Below are positions 11,041 through 21,954 of a stretch of 64,000 bases of DNA, one piece after another. The notes below the pieces were generated by a model. It was not told the origin of the DNA. It worked only from the letters and a program-made list of their open reading frames with translations, and made no database searches. Position 1 is the first letter of the stretch; every line of letters begins with the position of its first letter. The DNA is from Reticulitermes speratus. Lineage: Eukaryota > Arthropoda > Insecta > Blattodea > Rhinotermitidae. The DNA lies in the NCBI GenBank assembly GCA_021186555.1, contig JAJKFL010000042.1, forward strand, positions 18,018,521 through 18,082,520, given 5' to 3'. A program made the translations under genes and the position numbers.

Positions 11041-11370
11041 AACTTAAAACTGAAGGTAAAAATGTAAATTTTTGCGAGATCTCACAAACGATATAAAGTA
11101 TAAATTACAATCGACCTGTAACTGTTGATAGTGTGTCATTTAACGCAAACGCTGTGGTGTATAATTTAAAACTTAAGTATTTAAAAAATCTGGGATACTA
11201 GTTCCTAATTAAAAGTGTTAAAATGACGGTTAAACTTTCCCTCTTCTTTTTTGTGTTTTTAAATCAATTTTCAAAACTCCAATATCAGTCGAGTAATTAG
11301 CTCTCCACTTCAACGTATGTCGGTGTAGGTCCTGTTAAGGTTACGTCTTTTGCACTATATTTCCCGTCGT

Positions 11371-11450
11371 GCCACAGGCGGTTATTCGCCGATCTGTAAC
11401 TGCGAAGTTACATGTTTGATTCCAGGTTAGTCTATGTGAGTGAAATGTGT
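11371..11450 (+). mobile_element. SINE family 3 head fragment, diverged
   Basis: GCCACAGGCGGTTATTCGCC and TGTTTGATTCCAGGTTAGTC resemble the A-box and B-box parts of the SINE at 5857-6169, followed by CTATGTGAG. The rest of the element is not recognised. Confidence 0.4.
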
Positions 11451-12215
11451 GATCAGTTGGCTCAATAATCCGTAGGAGTGCTGATATTTATGTTTATTTA
11501 TCCCGACACGTTGTGTGTTGGGTGCCCTTTTACGGGAGGGCCGAATCGGTGTAGCTTCTAAACGACTGTTTCTATGTGGCTCGGGCTGTGCCACCGTGTG
11601 GCCGGTGTCATGACTGACAAGATGACAGTCTGAAAGTATAATTTCTATTGTTCGACGAATGGTTAAGTGCAAATGGTGAGAATCTCTCTGTCCTAGCAAG
11701 AATGACACGTAAAATCGTGAGCCGCGTCATGCAGGCCTCCACCCCCTTGCAGAACAGATTTAGGGCATTTCTGAGCACAACGCAAAAATAAATTTGGGGT
11801 CCATACCTAAGCGTCGTGCTGAACTGACAGTGCAGACAGAACAAGGTGAAAAAAATTACATGCAAATTATGTTTGACACGAAATACTCGTACTTACCACG
11901 AAAGACGGAACCACTTGCAGCCGAATAGATCGCGGTAGCTTTACGTCGGCCCTGGTTCTTTGTCATCACAGCATTTCGCGTCCTCTGATTGGGAGGAGAC
12001 GCCCGCCAGGTTTGGAACATAGATGCAAAAATACTGAATAAGTAACAGGCGACAAGGGGTGACTCTTCAGCCTGAAGTTTGGGCGGGGACCTAAAAACTC
12101 CTCACTCTAAAAAGGAGTACCAGGGTAGTGATATGTCAGGTGTGTACAGGGCCTCGGACCTGAGCGGAGTTTTTAACACGACGTAAGAAAAAAATGAACA
12201 TGATATTAAAGGAAC

Positions 12216-12544
12216 TAACTGTGTGGGCTTGGGGCAAGCGGTGGCGCAGTTGGTTGAGGCACTGCGCTACAAGCCGGAACATCGCGGGTTCGATTCCCGA
12301 TGGTGTCATTGGAATTTTTCATTCACATAATCGTTTCGGTCGCACTATGGCCCTGGGGTCGACTCAGCCTCTAACAGAAATGAGTACCAGGGGTAAAGGC
12401 GGCCGGTGCGTAGGGCTGCCAACCTTACCACCTTCATGTGCCGATTGTCTAGAAATCTGGGAGCCTCAACCTCCTGGAACCCTAAGGGTCTGTCCAGGCC
12501 TGTAATGGGATTGCTTTACCTTTACCTTAACTGTGTGGGCTTGG
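12216..12544 (+). mobile_element. tRNA-derived SINE, family 1, complete, 17-bp target duplication
   Basis: The element occupies 12233-12527. The tRNA-like head has TGGCGCAGTTGGTTGAGGC (A box) and GGGTTCGATTCCCGATGG (B box). The body includes AAAGGCGGCCGGTGCGTAGG, and the end is TTGCTTTACCTTTACC. A perfect 17-bp direct repeat, TAACTGTGTGGGCTTGG, flanks it at 12216-12232 and 12528-12544, so the boundaries are secure and the insertion is probably recent. Confidence 0.93.
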
Positions 12545-14428
12545 ACTGAATTGAACAGGGTCAGAAGAGAATCAAGCGACGGGGTCTTGTTAACGTGTCA
12601 ATGCAGCTGCGTTCCATAAAAGGCAGGGACTTTCTTGACTAAATGAGCGAATTTAGCTGAAGAAGAAGAAATTTTTATTTGGTTCCATCTTGTTAGACGC
12701 CATGCAAATCGTTTTCTGATGAAACTAAACCAAAAGAAATAAATTCGTATGAGAATTGAGGCGCTTACTGTGATGCTTATAACGAAAACTGTAATGCTGT
12801 ATGTTGCTTTCTAAAATAAGCTGCAAGGGCACAACTCGATACGAAGTAAAATGAATGTAAACAATACCGAGACTGTAGAACGAAATACAACTCTGCATGA
12901 TCATTAACTCATTACCCAGTAGCTGTAGGTGAAAAGAGAAGAAAGGATTAATTGTGTAGGGGTCTGTCGTAGTAGTTGCAGCAATGGTGGGGATAATGAC
13001 GACAATAACGCAGGTATTTCTGTGACGTGAAGATAAGTTAAAATAAAATAAAATGTTAAGCAGGCGTCGTAAAACTTACGTTGGTAATGAATTCCAATAC
13101 TCTCGTTTGCTGCGATGTCGCGCAACGGGCCGTAGGGCTTAAATGTACTGCGTTATTCATTGTGTAATTGCTATTCGAACGGAATGTGGGAAAAGGTAAC
13201 ATGTGCACCACAGTGTGAACAAACAGGCACCGGTTGTCCATGCACCAAATCTCCATATGTGGTTTGTCACAAATGTACGTACCATCATTTCTGAAAAGTG
13301 GAAGGCATTCTGAAGGTGAAGGCAGTAAGAGTTGTCCGCAACCTCGATAAACTGATAGCCGAAAGTGGCGACACATCACAGACTATATTTTTCAAATCCG
13401 GCCTGTAAGAACCGGTGCTCATGTTAAAGAAGGAAGGTGCGTCTGATGTAGTACCATCGCTTGTGCCACATTTCTTGCCTCAGCCAGCCACTGCAAGTCT
13501 TTCACTGCCCACTCCTAACTTCTTTCTCCACGGTCTGTCTACCCCACTATTCTCCTCAGTCCCTTATTCCCACTCTTACAACGTACCTTTCTTTGTCTGT
13601 TTTTACAAGCTTCTCCTCCTTCACTTCCTCCCTTTAGAAAAGTTATTGGCCTATGGTAGGGTTCAGTTTTGTCATAATCGAATGACAAGAATACGAGCAG
13701 GTAGTTGGTCTTGTGCTTTCTATTCGAAAGGTTCTTCTTGTGTATTTAGCAGGCTGTTTACAGTGCACGGTGGCCACAGACTGTCAGTTGTAAGCACGCC
13801 GGTGGATGTGGCTAGTGGACATACCTTTTAATCGGGCAAGAGGATTCACAGGACTAGGTCAACGGGCAAGCCAAGCGGGTTCTTGTCTAAGAGTCATTCA
13901 TTATCATCGAGACTTGGGACAAGTCGTCCAGCAGTCTGTGAAAATAACCAGATAATTTTTCAACAAATTTATCAGATTTCTGTCGACGTGTTTAAAAGGG
14001 TGAATAATTTTTCTGTGGGTAATGAAGCGTGTATATATTTAAAAGTGGAACATCTGTTAATAGCAGGCCTGTTCACTTGACGGATACTTTTTTTTTACTT
14101 AAACATTTCAAAGTATGTCATGCGACAAATAAATAAAGTGGATCTGGTGACTGTGAGTCTACTGTGGATCAGTACCTGAAGACTGGCAACTTTGCAGTCG
14201 TTAACACGTTTCAACATTTAACTAATTTTCAGAATTTATCTACGGAACAAGACATTTCAGTAACACCCGATGTTGCTCTTGTAGTCCTTTTGCCGCATAA
14301 CACGTCTGTGGTAATGTGTACGTAAGAGAACCATTTTAAATATCTTTACAACATGAGACAGAAATATGTGTAAGCTGCTTGCTAAGTTGATATCAAATTT
14401 CAATACAGCTTGAAGAAGGAAACACAAA
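12545..14428. other. Upstream region of the ABCG gene
   Basis: No exon or repeat could be recognised. It may hold promoter and 5' UTR sequence, but no convincing TATA box or initiator could be singled out. A possible 3' splice site (TTTCAATACAG, ending 14408) lies 20 bp before the start codon, which would allow a non-coding upstream exon. Confidence 0.35.
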
Positions 14429-14771
14429 ATGTCGACGACAAACTCAGCAATTCCTTCCGCGAGCAAAGGTACGGACATTGTAGTGGTGGCTGACGGAAGT
14501 GAGTCACGTGCAAACGTTGATAACGTAAAAGGCCACACTTCTCGCAACTGCCTTCAGTTCCAAGAAGAAATACCTTATGTGGATGAGGACTGTGGTGCTA
14601 ACGGTGAAGATGTCTGTCAGATTCCAGGCCGGCGACCTCGTGAACACATCGTCACCCGAATTCCAACTAAAGTCGAACTCAAGACCTTGACTCACATGGC
14701 TAAAAGACCAGCCGTCGATATAGAGTTTCAGGACCTGACATATTCTGTGAGGAATCCAGGACGACGGACAG
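14429..14771 (+). CDS. ABCG1-like: ABCG1/4-like transporter, first coding exon
   Basis: This exon encodes residues 1-114 of an ABC half-transporter of subfamily G. The N-terminal tail is long, polar and low in complexity; residues of the type RPAVDIEFQDLTYSVRNPGR near 93-112 match the entry to the nucleotide-binding domain of ABCG1/ABCG4 (VDIEFxDLTYSV). The start is supported by an AAAATG context and an in-frame TGA at 14411-14413. The exon ends at a consensus donor (CAG, then GTAAGA) after one base of a codon, phase 1, which joins in frame to 55927. Family members export sterols or other lipids as dimers. The substrate here cannot be read from the sequence. Confidence 0.9.
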
Positions 14772-15084
14772 GTAAGATGCAACACCCTCGCGATTAATTT
14801 TGTTCTTGTATTATTTAGTATTCTTGTATTAAGAACGAGATGCATGACAGAACTTACAGCAGAAAGAAATCAAGAAGTGTGTAAAGTTGTTATTCTGTTA
14901 GAGATGTTTTGGCTTCTTATTTATATTCCAGACTTACAGACTGACGTATGTAAGACAACAGCCATTCTCGCTTTCTCTGTTTTGGTGAAACTCAGTATGG
15001 AAAATAACGTAAATTGGTGGCTGAGGTAAAATAGGTGGGGGGACGGAAGAAATTGCACCACGAGAAGTTTCGTGATTTACATTC

Positions 15085-15113
15085 GTGTGTGTGTGTGTGT
15101 GTTTGTGTTTGTA
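15085..15113. repeat. (GT)n microsatellite
   Basis: A GT run with two TTT interruptions. The surrounding 14772-17149 shows no other recognisable feature apart from a homopolymer at 15761-15772. Confidence 0.9.
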
Positions 15114-17149
15114 GGGAGAGAAAAGCCTTTTATGTAACGATGCTGTTAAACCGAATTACCCACATGGACTGGCCAGAGATCAAACGTAAGTCGCCGCGGT
15201 TATGTGATATGTATAATTTTCCTCTTACTGCTAGTTGTCAGGATTTTTAAAATCCTAACGGGCTGGACACTGGACATGTGCTGGAATGGAAAAGACAAGG
15301 GCTGAACAATGCAGCATATGTGTAGGTTAACGTGGTAGACCGAGACGGACGGATGATATTAAAATGTGTCTTAATAAGGTAGGTGCTGATGATAGGGAAT
15401 GGACTGAACAGAAACAGGCAGGATCTAGTAGTCTGCCTTCAGGTGTGTTGACCGTGTTCTGTTATGAAGAGTTAGGTTTTGTACTTTTCTAGGAGGACTT
15501 AGAGCATCTGACATAAATTATGTTGGGGAAACGACAAGAAAGTGAAAATACTTGTTTGAAATATGCTATTTCCGTATATTCCTTATTTATTGGTACGTAA
15601 AATATAACTATACTTTAATTTTCGCTTTTGTGGCCACATTCGACCACTGGATCTCTGTTTATCGTCTCAGAGTTGGAGGTCAAATGCGGGATGTCAGTGG
15701 AAGGAGTCTTACAAATCGGAGCTGATCAATGTATGAACCGCTAACAACGAAGGGCTGCGTATTTTTTTTTTTTGTGAAGACTGAAGTCTTGAGGGGTATG
15801 AGTCCGCGTCTTGATGTCTTCTATCAAGAACGTGTCGGTTCGTAAAAAGTTACCGGCATGTTGGAGGAGCTTTCGGCTACTTTAGGAAACGTCTATAGGC
15901 CAAAAGCGTGTTATGGTCTTTTGATTTTAAAATTATATTCTTGGAGTTTTATTAGATTGTGGAAAACCACGAAACCTCAAGTCGGGATAAGCAGTGTCGC
16001 CTTGGGGAAGGTGAAGGGTAAAACAGTCCCTGTGCAAACCATGAACGCATATTGAGGAATGATTTCATCCTAACCCTCTGGTCCAACAAATATGTAATTA
16101 TACACTAGCCGACCTAAACTCTGTATATAAAATCCACAAACATAAATGACCAAACCATATACTACTGTAAAACCAGCTCATCATCAGGCATAGTGTTTTT
16201 TTCTAGTCTTTTTCACTAATATTATTTTTATTTTTCCCTTTGTATAACTTTTGGTCCATGTACTCATTTTAGTTAAATTGGTGATCGGAACAATTTTGTA
16301 ACTTTTTTTTTGTACATTGTAATCTTCAATAAATAATTTAAACAATGAGGAATGGCAGCGTGACTCCACTCAGTCTTCATCTTGACATTAGATGGAGGGG
16401 AATGGTCAGGGAAGAAGCCTGAATGGGTCCCAGGGTCAGTGATCTACCAGAAATAATATGTTTACTGTATTTAAGAACCATACTGTAATACTTCAGCAAG
16501 TCTAGCGAGCTCAGTGTAAGATCTTAAAGAGACTCCACTAGATTCTTCAGTCGTGCTGTTGTGTGCACTATTGCAGGCCAAGAGACTTTCTCTTGGAGAG
16601 AAATAGGATACGTAAATTAGCGCCAGACCTGTGATGATGCATGCTGCTCGCTGGCTGACTGACCGGAACAAGGACCACTGCACCTCGGGGTAGGAATACA
16701 AGGAGGCGTCTTGCAGTGTCCCACAATTTCAAAGTGCCGTAGTTTGTTCCATGTGTAACTGTTCCCAGGCAAGCCGACGTAAACACACTTTTAGATTAGT
16801 GTTTATGAAACTGTGTGACCCTACCCGTTGCCGCTCCACAAATTATTATTAGCGTTAACTCTATGGACAAGTAGGCCTACTGCCTTGATTGTCCTGCAGC
16901 GTCGCCTCTGACGAGACGCCGCGTCTCTCTATTGTTAGGCTGTGAGTACCTTTCGTCTGTTCGTATGTTCAGATTTACATATTTTGATTCCTACAGGGTA
17001 TGTTACGCTAGCCTGCACCTAATCTCATTTCTGAAGTCATTACTTCTTCCTACATTCTAAGCCTAAGTTCAGGTAGCATATTTTATAAAGTTTTTAAAGT
17101 GTGTTATTTAACGACGCTTTCAGTTTATAAGATTTTGTAACTTCATTGT

Positions 17150-17337
17150 TCGATGAATGAATGAGTATGGATGATTGGTGGAATGATATTGACAGGGTAA
17201 AACCGAAGTACTTGGAGAAGAACCTGTCCAACTGTCACTTTGTTTACCACAAATCCTGTATTGACTGGCCTGGGATTGAACTGTGGCGTCCGCGTTTAGA
17301 GGCCGGCAACTAACCGCGTGAGCTATGGTACGGCCCG
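17150..17337 (-). mobile_element. SINE family 3, minus orientation
   Basis: Read on the minus strand, it starts with GGGCCGTACCATAGCTCACG at the right. The tRNA-like part includes CCGGCCTCTAAACGCGGACG and a diverged B box (GTTCAATCCCAGG). The body includes TTTGTGGTAAACAAAGTGAC and TACTTCGGTTTTACCCTGTC, collinear with the SINE at 5857-6169. Confidence 0.7.
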
Positions 17338-18117
17338 TTCTTTTATTTGTCAATCGTGTTAGGTCTGTGGCTCCGGGCAGTGGATTTAAAAGAAAGATTA
17401 AAAAGACTGGCCATCAGCTGCATGACTTCCATGTTCTGCCCTGCTCCTAAGCTGAATCCCTTCTGACATTTGATAGGACCCTTTGGATGAGGGATTGACC
17501 TGTCACATGGTACAGTATGTGTCTGCACAGGAGGACACACGTAACTGCAAAACTCTGACAAGTTGGCCCCAGGCGGGAATTACGCATGCTGTGAATCGTT
17601 TTGTGCTGAGAACTTCCAGTTTCCTTAACGTGTGTACTGCGCACCTTCATTTCCACCGTTATTTGTTTAGGAACTCGTAAGAGAGGAAGGATCTGAATAA
17701 AAATGAACGGTGCCTGTGCGACTTATGAACACATGCCACTTGAACTCTTATCTTTTGTCCACTCAGAATTTCTCAAGAGAGAGTTGTGTCTTATACACTT
17801 CCGCGTTATATAAAGCAGAAGTTATGACAGTTCAACATGCAAGTAACGAACAGTAATAACGTAAGCATAATAATTCCGTAAATTAATTCAATATAAATTG
17901 AAGTAATAAATTCGGAATTACTCCGAAATTTCACCTAAGTTACACGTAAGTTGTGTCCGTCACAAATGACCTTACATTTCAGGGTGTCGGTTAGTAGAAC
18001 TGTTTAATGGCGTGAATGTGGTCTAGGCTTTGCTAACATTTTACTGTAACTCCTTCTTCAGAGCTGCTACTCTCTCTGCTTATTTTGAGATGACACATCC
18101 CCGTTTGTTTTAAATTG

Positions 18118-18372
18118 CAAATACATTTTCTCAAAATCATACAAAACATACAAAACAGGGTGAAACAGGCACCATGTTTCGGCTTATTAAGCCATCATCA
18201 GGGCTTTTTTGAGAACACTAAAAAGATACTAATAGTACAGTAGGTCTATTTCAGTATTAGTGTTTTTAGTGTTCTCAAAAACGCCCTGATGATGGCTTAA
18301 TAAGCCGAAACATGTTACCTGTTTCATCTGTTCTATGTGTTGTGTATGACTGATTTTGAGAAAATGTATTTG
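18118..18372 (+). repeat. Fold-back element with hammerhead-like motifs in both arms
   Basis: The arm beginning CAAATACATTTTCTCAAAATCA at 18118 has its inverse complement ending at 18372. The arms are separated by a short AT-rich spacer near 18226-18250. Each arm contains CTGATGA, a hairpin (GGCTT, AAT, AAGCC) and GAAACATG, on the minus strand at about 18172-18207 and on the plus strand at about 18285-18315. No clear target duplication or tail was found, which separates it from the 21-, 24-, 26-, 45- and 63-kb elements. Confidence 0.75.
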
Positions 18373-18379
18373 AAACTCT

Positions 18380-18545
18380 CTACCATTCTTACCGTGTTCA
18401 CATGAGCCCACCACTACCCCCTGTCTCTAGCCAGGTGAATGCAGACCAACTCGCACTCTGTTTCTTTAATATCCATTTTCATATTTTCCTCCCGTCTGTG
18501 CCTCAGTTCCTCATGTAATATCTATCTGTTAGACATTACATGAAA
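18380..18545 (-). pseudogene. Decayed LINE 3' fragment
   Basis: The segment resembles the 3' coding part of the LINEs at 4772-5353 and 35222-35530: plus-strand landmarks TTACCGTGTTCACATGAGCC, then AATATCCATTTTCATATTTTCC. It is too diverged for an open frame. Confidence 0.5.
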
Positions 18546-18924
18546 ACATGAACGACAGAGTCTCTCATCCACGTTTTCCCTTCATATAGGCTAAATTAAT
18601 TCTTTAAATTGGGCTCTATAGTGAAATGTTAGCAACATGTAAGGTATAATTTATACTTTTAATGAATGGTAGCAGTAATGTCAAACACTTTGCATTAGCG
18701 CACGGGAACAGGCATTTCTTGGATGGCGGATGGTCACCGTTGTATTGATGGGAATTGGAAAAGTAATCCTTGAATCTGTGAACTAAGGTCACTTGACTCA
18801 CGACAGAATCCAATGGCGGGATTTTGTTGATCCTGTAATGAACCATCTTCTTTGTCTGTGGCGCTACAGACCAACTCTGGCCTAGGCCGCTTCAGTGTTG
18901 AGGTTTCTATGTCTCACACACAGA

Positions 18925-19100
18925 CACGCACATCTTGTAGGACTCCTCTAAACGAGTGATCAGCCCATCGCAGAGGCCGCTACCTACACAACACAACAAA
19001 CATAAGCGACGAACATCCATGCCCTCAGCGGGATTCGAACCCACGGTCCCAGCAATCGAGCGGGCGCAGACCTACGCCTTAGACCGCACGACCACCGGAA
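18925..19100 (-). mobile_element. SINE family 4, minus orientation
   Basis: The minus-strand head GGTGGTCGTGCGGTCTAAGG and B box TGGGTTCGAATCCCGCTG are followed by GGGCATGGATGTTCGTCGC. The 3' portion ends near GGAGTCCTACAAGATG. It is collinear with the copy at 7635-7896. Confidence 0.75.
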
Positions 19101-19281
19101 ATTAATCATCTAGTTCTGCAAAAACTGAGATTTCTTGACCTGAAAAATTTCGTATTCTTCAAGGAGTGTCCTTGCCTACGGCATATGTAATATGAGGAAT
19201 TAAAGGTGTACATTAGGTGGACACGAGTGAATAGCTTACAGCATTTACTCACGCAGAAACTTCCGCGTACACATTGAAAAG

Positions 19282-19487
19282 GAGGTTGAGAGAGATCTGC
19301 GCTCTTCTGGGATTCTACGCAGCGTAGAATGGTAGTTTGTTACTTGGACTGCTTGACCCTTGAAGATGGTACCGATAGGTTGTCCCGAAACGTCGGTACA
19401 GAACTACCAATAAACGCTGCGTAATATCCCAGAAGAGCGCAGATCTCATCTATATCGCGGCGGTAGCCTGAAATCACGAGGTTGAGG
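19282..19487 (+). repeat. Fold-back element, family B, with one-sided tail
   Basis: The left arm starts AGAGATCTGCGCTCTTCTGG at 19291 and the right arm ends with its inverse complement at 19447. In the loop region lies CTTGAAGATGGTACC, a hairpin closing on GTCCC, and GAAACGTCGGTA at about 19363-19407. A 31-nt tail (19448-19478) includes ATCGCGGCGGTAGCCTGAAA. A 9-bp direct repeat GAGGTTGAG at 19282-19290 and 19479-19487 is a likely target duplication. Related copies are at 30060-30239 and 37241-37323. Confidence 0.75.
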
Positions 19488-20045
19488 GCGGCTTGTTGGC
19501 TTGAGGGTAAAGATAAGATGCGTATGCCAAAGCTGAGAATTGATTACTGAATACGCACCCGTTATGTCACTGACTGGGAAATATCCTCTTTCGTTCGAAT
19601 TGGACGTTATGAAATTCCGATATCAGCTAAGGTTTAGAAATTTAGAAAACCTGTGAAGCCGAGCTATTGCTTTGGGCGAATATGATTCAGTCACATTATA
19701 TTTAAGGTTTTAAGGCCCAGCGGTAACTGCGTGTGCCATATGCTGTGCCAATAAAAAACTTAATTCTGCTACCCATTGCATTTACGTGTTTCATTTCACT
19801 GAACAGCATTAACCGATTCGTGTTTGTGATGGACACGGACTTTGTTCTCTGTGAGGTAGGAACTGAAATTTTATATATAACTACAGTCGGCCTCTTCATA
19901 TGACGTGGGTAACAAAATACACACACGGTAATCCGTGGCGTCTTCGTATACTTAAACGGTTACTTTAATACTCGATCACTGTGATTTAAAAAAAAAGTCC
20001 AGTGTTTATATTACAGCCCTACAGGGATATTATAATGTCACAGTT

Positions 20046-20620
20046 ACTTCGGAAAGTAGATCAGAAGTGTCTGGAAAGTTTAGAAATGTGGTGCTGGAGG
20101 AGAATGGAAAAGATCAGTTGGACCGATATGTGAGAAATGAAGAAGTATTACACAGAGTCAAGGAGGAGAGGAAAATCCTACATGCGATAAAACGAAGGAA
20201 GGCTAACTTGATTGGTCACATCTTGCGTAGGAAGTGCCTTCTAAAACATATTACTGAAGGAAAGATAGAGGGAGAGATAGAAGTAAGAGGAAGACGAGGA
20301 AGAAGACATAAGCAGCTACTGGATGACCTTCCTGGGGGGTAAAGGCGGCCGGTGCGTAGGGCTGACAACCGTACCACCTTCATGTGCCGATTGTCTAGAA
20401 ATCTGGGAGCCTCAACCTCCTGTAACCCTAAGGGCCTGTCCAGGCCTGTAATGGGATTGCTTTACCTTTATCTGGATGACCTTAAGGAAAAGAGGGGCTA
20501 CTGTAAATAGAAAGAGGAAGCACGAGATCGCCCTGTGTGGAGAACTCGCGTGGGAAGAGGCTGTGGGCCTGACGTAAGACAGACTACAGAATGATGAACG
20601 AATTTAGTTACTCTAATAAA
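20046..20620 (+). pseudogene. RTE-like LINE 3' fragment carrying a nested SINE
   Basis: This is the C-terminal part of a LINE reverse transcriptase protein. The open segment 20067-20342 contains VLHRVKEERKILHAIKRR and LIGHILRRKCLLKHITEG, the standard landmarks of this family, also seen at 36575-37205 and 49326-49590. It is 5'-truncated at about ACTTCGGAAAGTAG. A SINE at 20331-20471 interrupts the C-terminal RRKQLLDDL region, after which the LINE continues (CTTAAGGAAAAGAGGGGC) to its 3' end, GACAGACTACAGAATGATGA. Confidence 0.85.
20319..20483 (+). mobile_element. 5'-truncated SINE family 1 nested in LINE
   Basis: A 141-bp fragment at 20331-20471 begins within GGGGGGTAAAGGCGGCCGG and runs to TTGCTTTACCTTTAT, identical in order to the 3' half of the SINE at 12233-12527. 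The 12-bp repeat CTGGATGACCTT at 20319-20330 and 20472-20483 marks target-primed insertion into the LINE. The 5' truncation is typical of incomplete reverse transcription. Confidence 0.9.
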
Positions 20621-20839
20621 AGGTTATGCCAGAAATGACTCAAAGAATTTTGATGTACTTTTGATCGAAGGCGGCCCCTTACATGCCTACAGACAAAAGG
20701 ACGGTTTTGATTTTCTCGAAATCCACCCCCAATAATAGTTGCTTTTTGCGTATTTCTGTCTATCTGTAACAATTTTCCACTGTTAAAGAGGTTACTGGTA
20801 CTCAGTCGCTTTTCGTCATATTTGCTTGTTTACTGCGTC

Positions 20840-21075
20840 TTCTAAATTATTCTGCTTCATCACTCTTTCCACTTCATTTCGAGTCTTCCTCTTCTTTTTC
20901 TTCCTTCCGGCGACCAGGTAAATTTTCGCTTAGGCCATCTGTTATCTCCCATGCGTGTTACATGTCCATACCATTGTAACGTGTTATTTTCCATTCTTTC
21001 CAGGATTGTCTTGTCCCCATTTTTCGCTAATTACTTCCTTTCTTACTTTCGACATTTTTTATGTTTCAACAGCTT
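20840..21075 (-). pseudogene. LINE reverse-transcriptase C-terminal fragment, other subfamily
   Basis: The minus strand translates with stops into pieces such as WYGHV-like MVWTCNTHGR and AKIYLVAGRKKKKRKTR, matching the usual LRWYGHVMRM and RRRRGRPR region of arthropod LINE proteins. It is interrupted by several stops and is distinct from the HILRRNCLLKH type. Confidence 0.55.
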
Positions 21076-21105
21076 TTTCTTTAAACTGTAATGTCCTGTC
21101 CAAAT

Positions 21106-21451
21106 ATAATTAACGTATAATAGCTTTTATTTTAACCAACACATGCACTACAATTTTGTCCTCATATATACCCCTACATATGTTTCGACTACTTATTGGT
21201 CATCATCAGGGGGATCAAAGTATATAAACACGGACTACACATCCACTATAATAGTTGGTGAACCAACTATTATAGTGGATGTGTAGTCTGTATTTATATA
21301 CTTTGATCCCCCTGATGATGACCAATAAGTAGTCGAAACATATGTAGAGGTATATATGACGACAAAATTGTAGTGCATGTGTTGGTTAAAATAAAAGCTA
21401 TTATATAAGACAGAATGCACGGTGAATATAATGTGAAAAATAATTAACGTA
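21106..21451 (+). mobile_element. Penelope-like hairpin element, family A, near-perfect palindrome
   Basis: The element spans 21118-21439. Its 143-bp arms (21118-21260 and 21261-21403) differ at about four positions, giving a hairpin with almost no loop. Each arm holds a hammerhead-like core: CTGATGA (21312-21318), a small hairpin, GAAAC and ATATGTA on the plus strand, and the mirror image on the minus strand. CCCC before the core can pair with GGGG after the putative cleavage site in the left-arm version. A 36-nt tail (21404-21439) contains AATGCACGGTGAATATAATG. The 12-bp repeat ATAATTAACGTA flanks it at 21106-21117 and 21440-21451. It encodes no protein. Confidence 0.85.
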
Positions 21452-21533
21452 GTTTCAAATGCATTCCACCATCGTGTAAATATTAGTTTTTTTCGTATTT
21501 AAATAGTAAAATATCAACGCAAGTCATAACTAC

Positions 21534-21553
21534 GGGGGGGGGGGGGGGGGGGG
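21534..21553. repeat. Poly-G run
   Basis: About twenty consecutive G residues. Others of similar type lie near 24883, 28060, 43348 and 47391, and a poly-C at 54280. Confidence 0.9.
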
Positions 21554-21954
21554 AAGAGCGGTATCGATAGATAGAACATATGTCCGAAATCATCGCACAG
21601 TGTTGTTGAATAATGGCACGTTTAGTTTCGACATGACATCATGCAGACAAGACACGATGTTTCGGCCTTGACTTTGCTGTCGTATTTTATTGAATGGCTG
21701 TTATTAGAATAATTTTCTTTCATTTCCCTGTCTCTTACGTCACCGAACTAGATCAAAGCGTACCGTCTTATAGCACTAACTTAGACGACAACCACTACGT
21801 CATTTCGAAAGTTCTCGTTTGGAGGGTCAATAAGAGTTTGGGGAAAAGTTATAAGCAGATTGTGTGCACATTGTCAACAGACAGCAAGACAGGAAATTTA
21901 CATCTAAACATAACGTTGATGCGCGTTCGCGTAACCACTGTTGCCGTGGAAAAG

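Noticed and set aside
12233..12310. tRNA gene (also at 260-336, 5885-5960, 7810-7895, 28195-28270, 49605-49680, 53740-53816)
   Set aside because: A and B boxes are present, but the sequence runs without a break into a repeated SINE body with target duplications, and no complete tRNA fold with an acceptor stem is formed.
13415..13831. 138-residue plus-strand gene just upstream of exon 1
   Set aside because: No family features, low-complexity Ser/Pro/Phe content from pyrimidine-rich DNA, and no second line of support.
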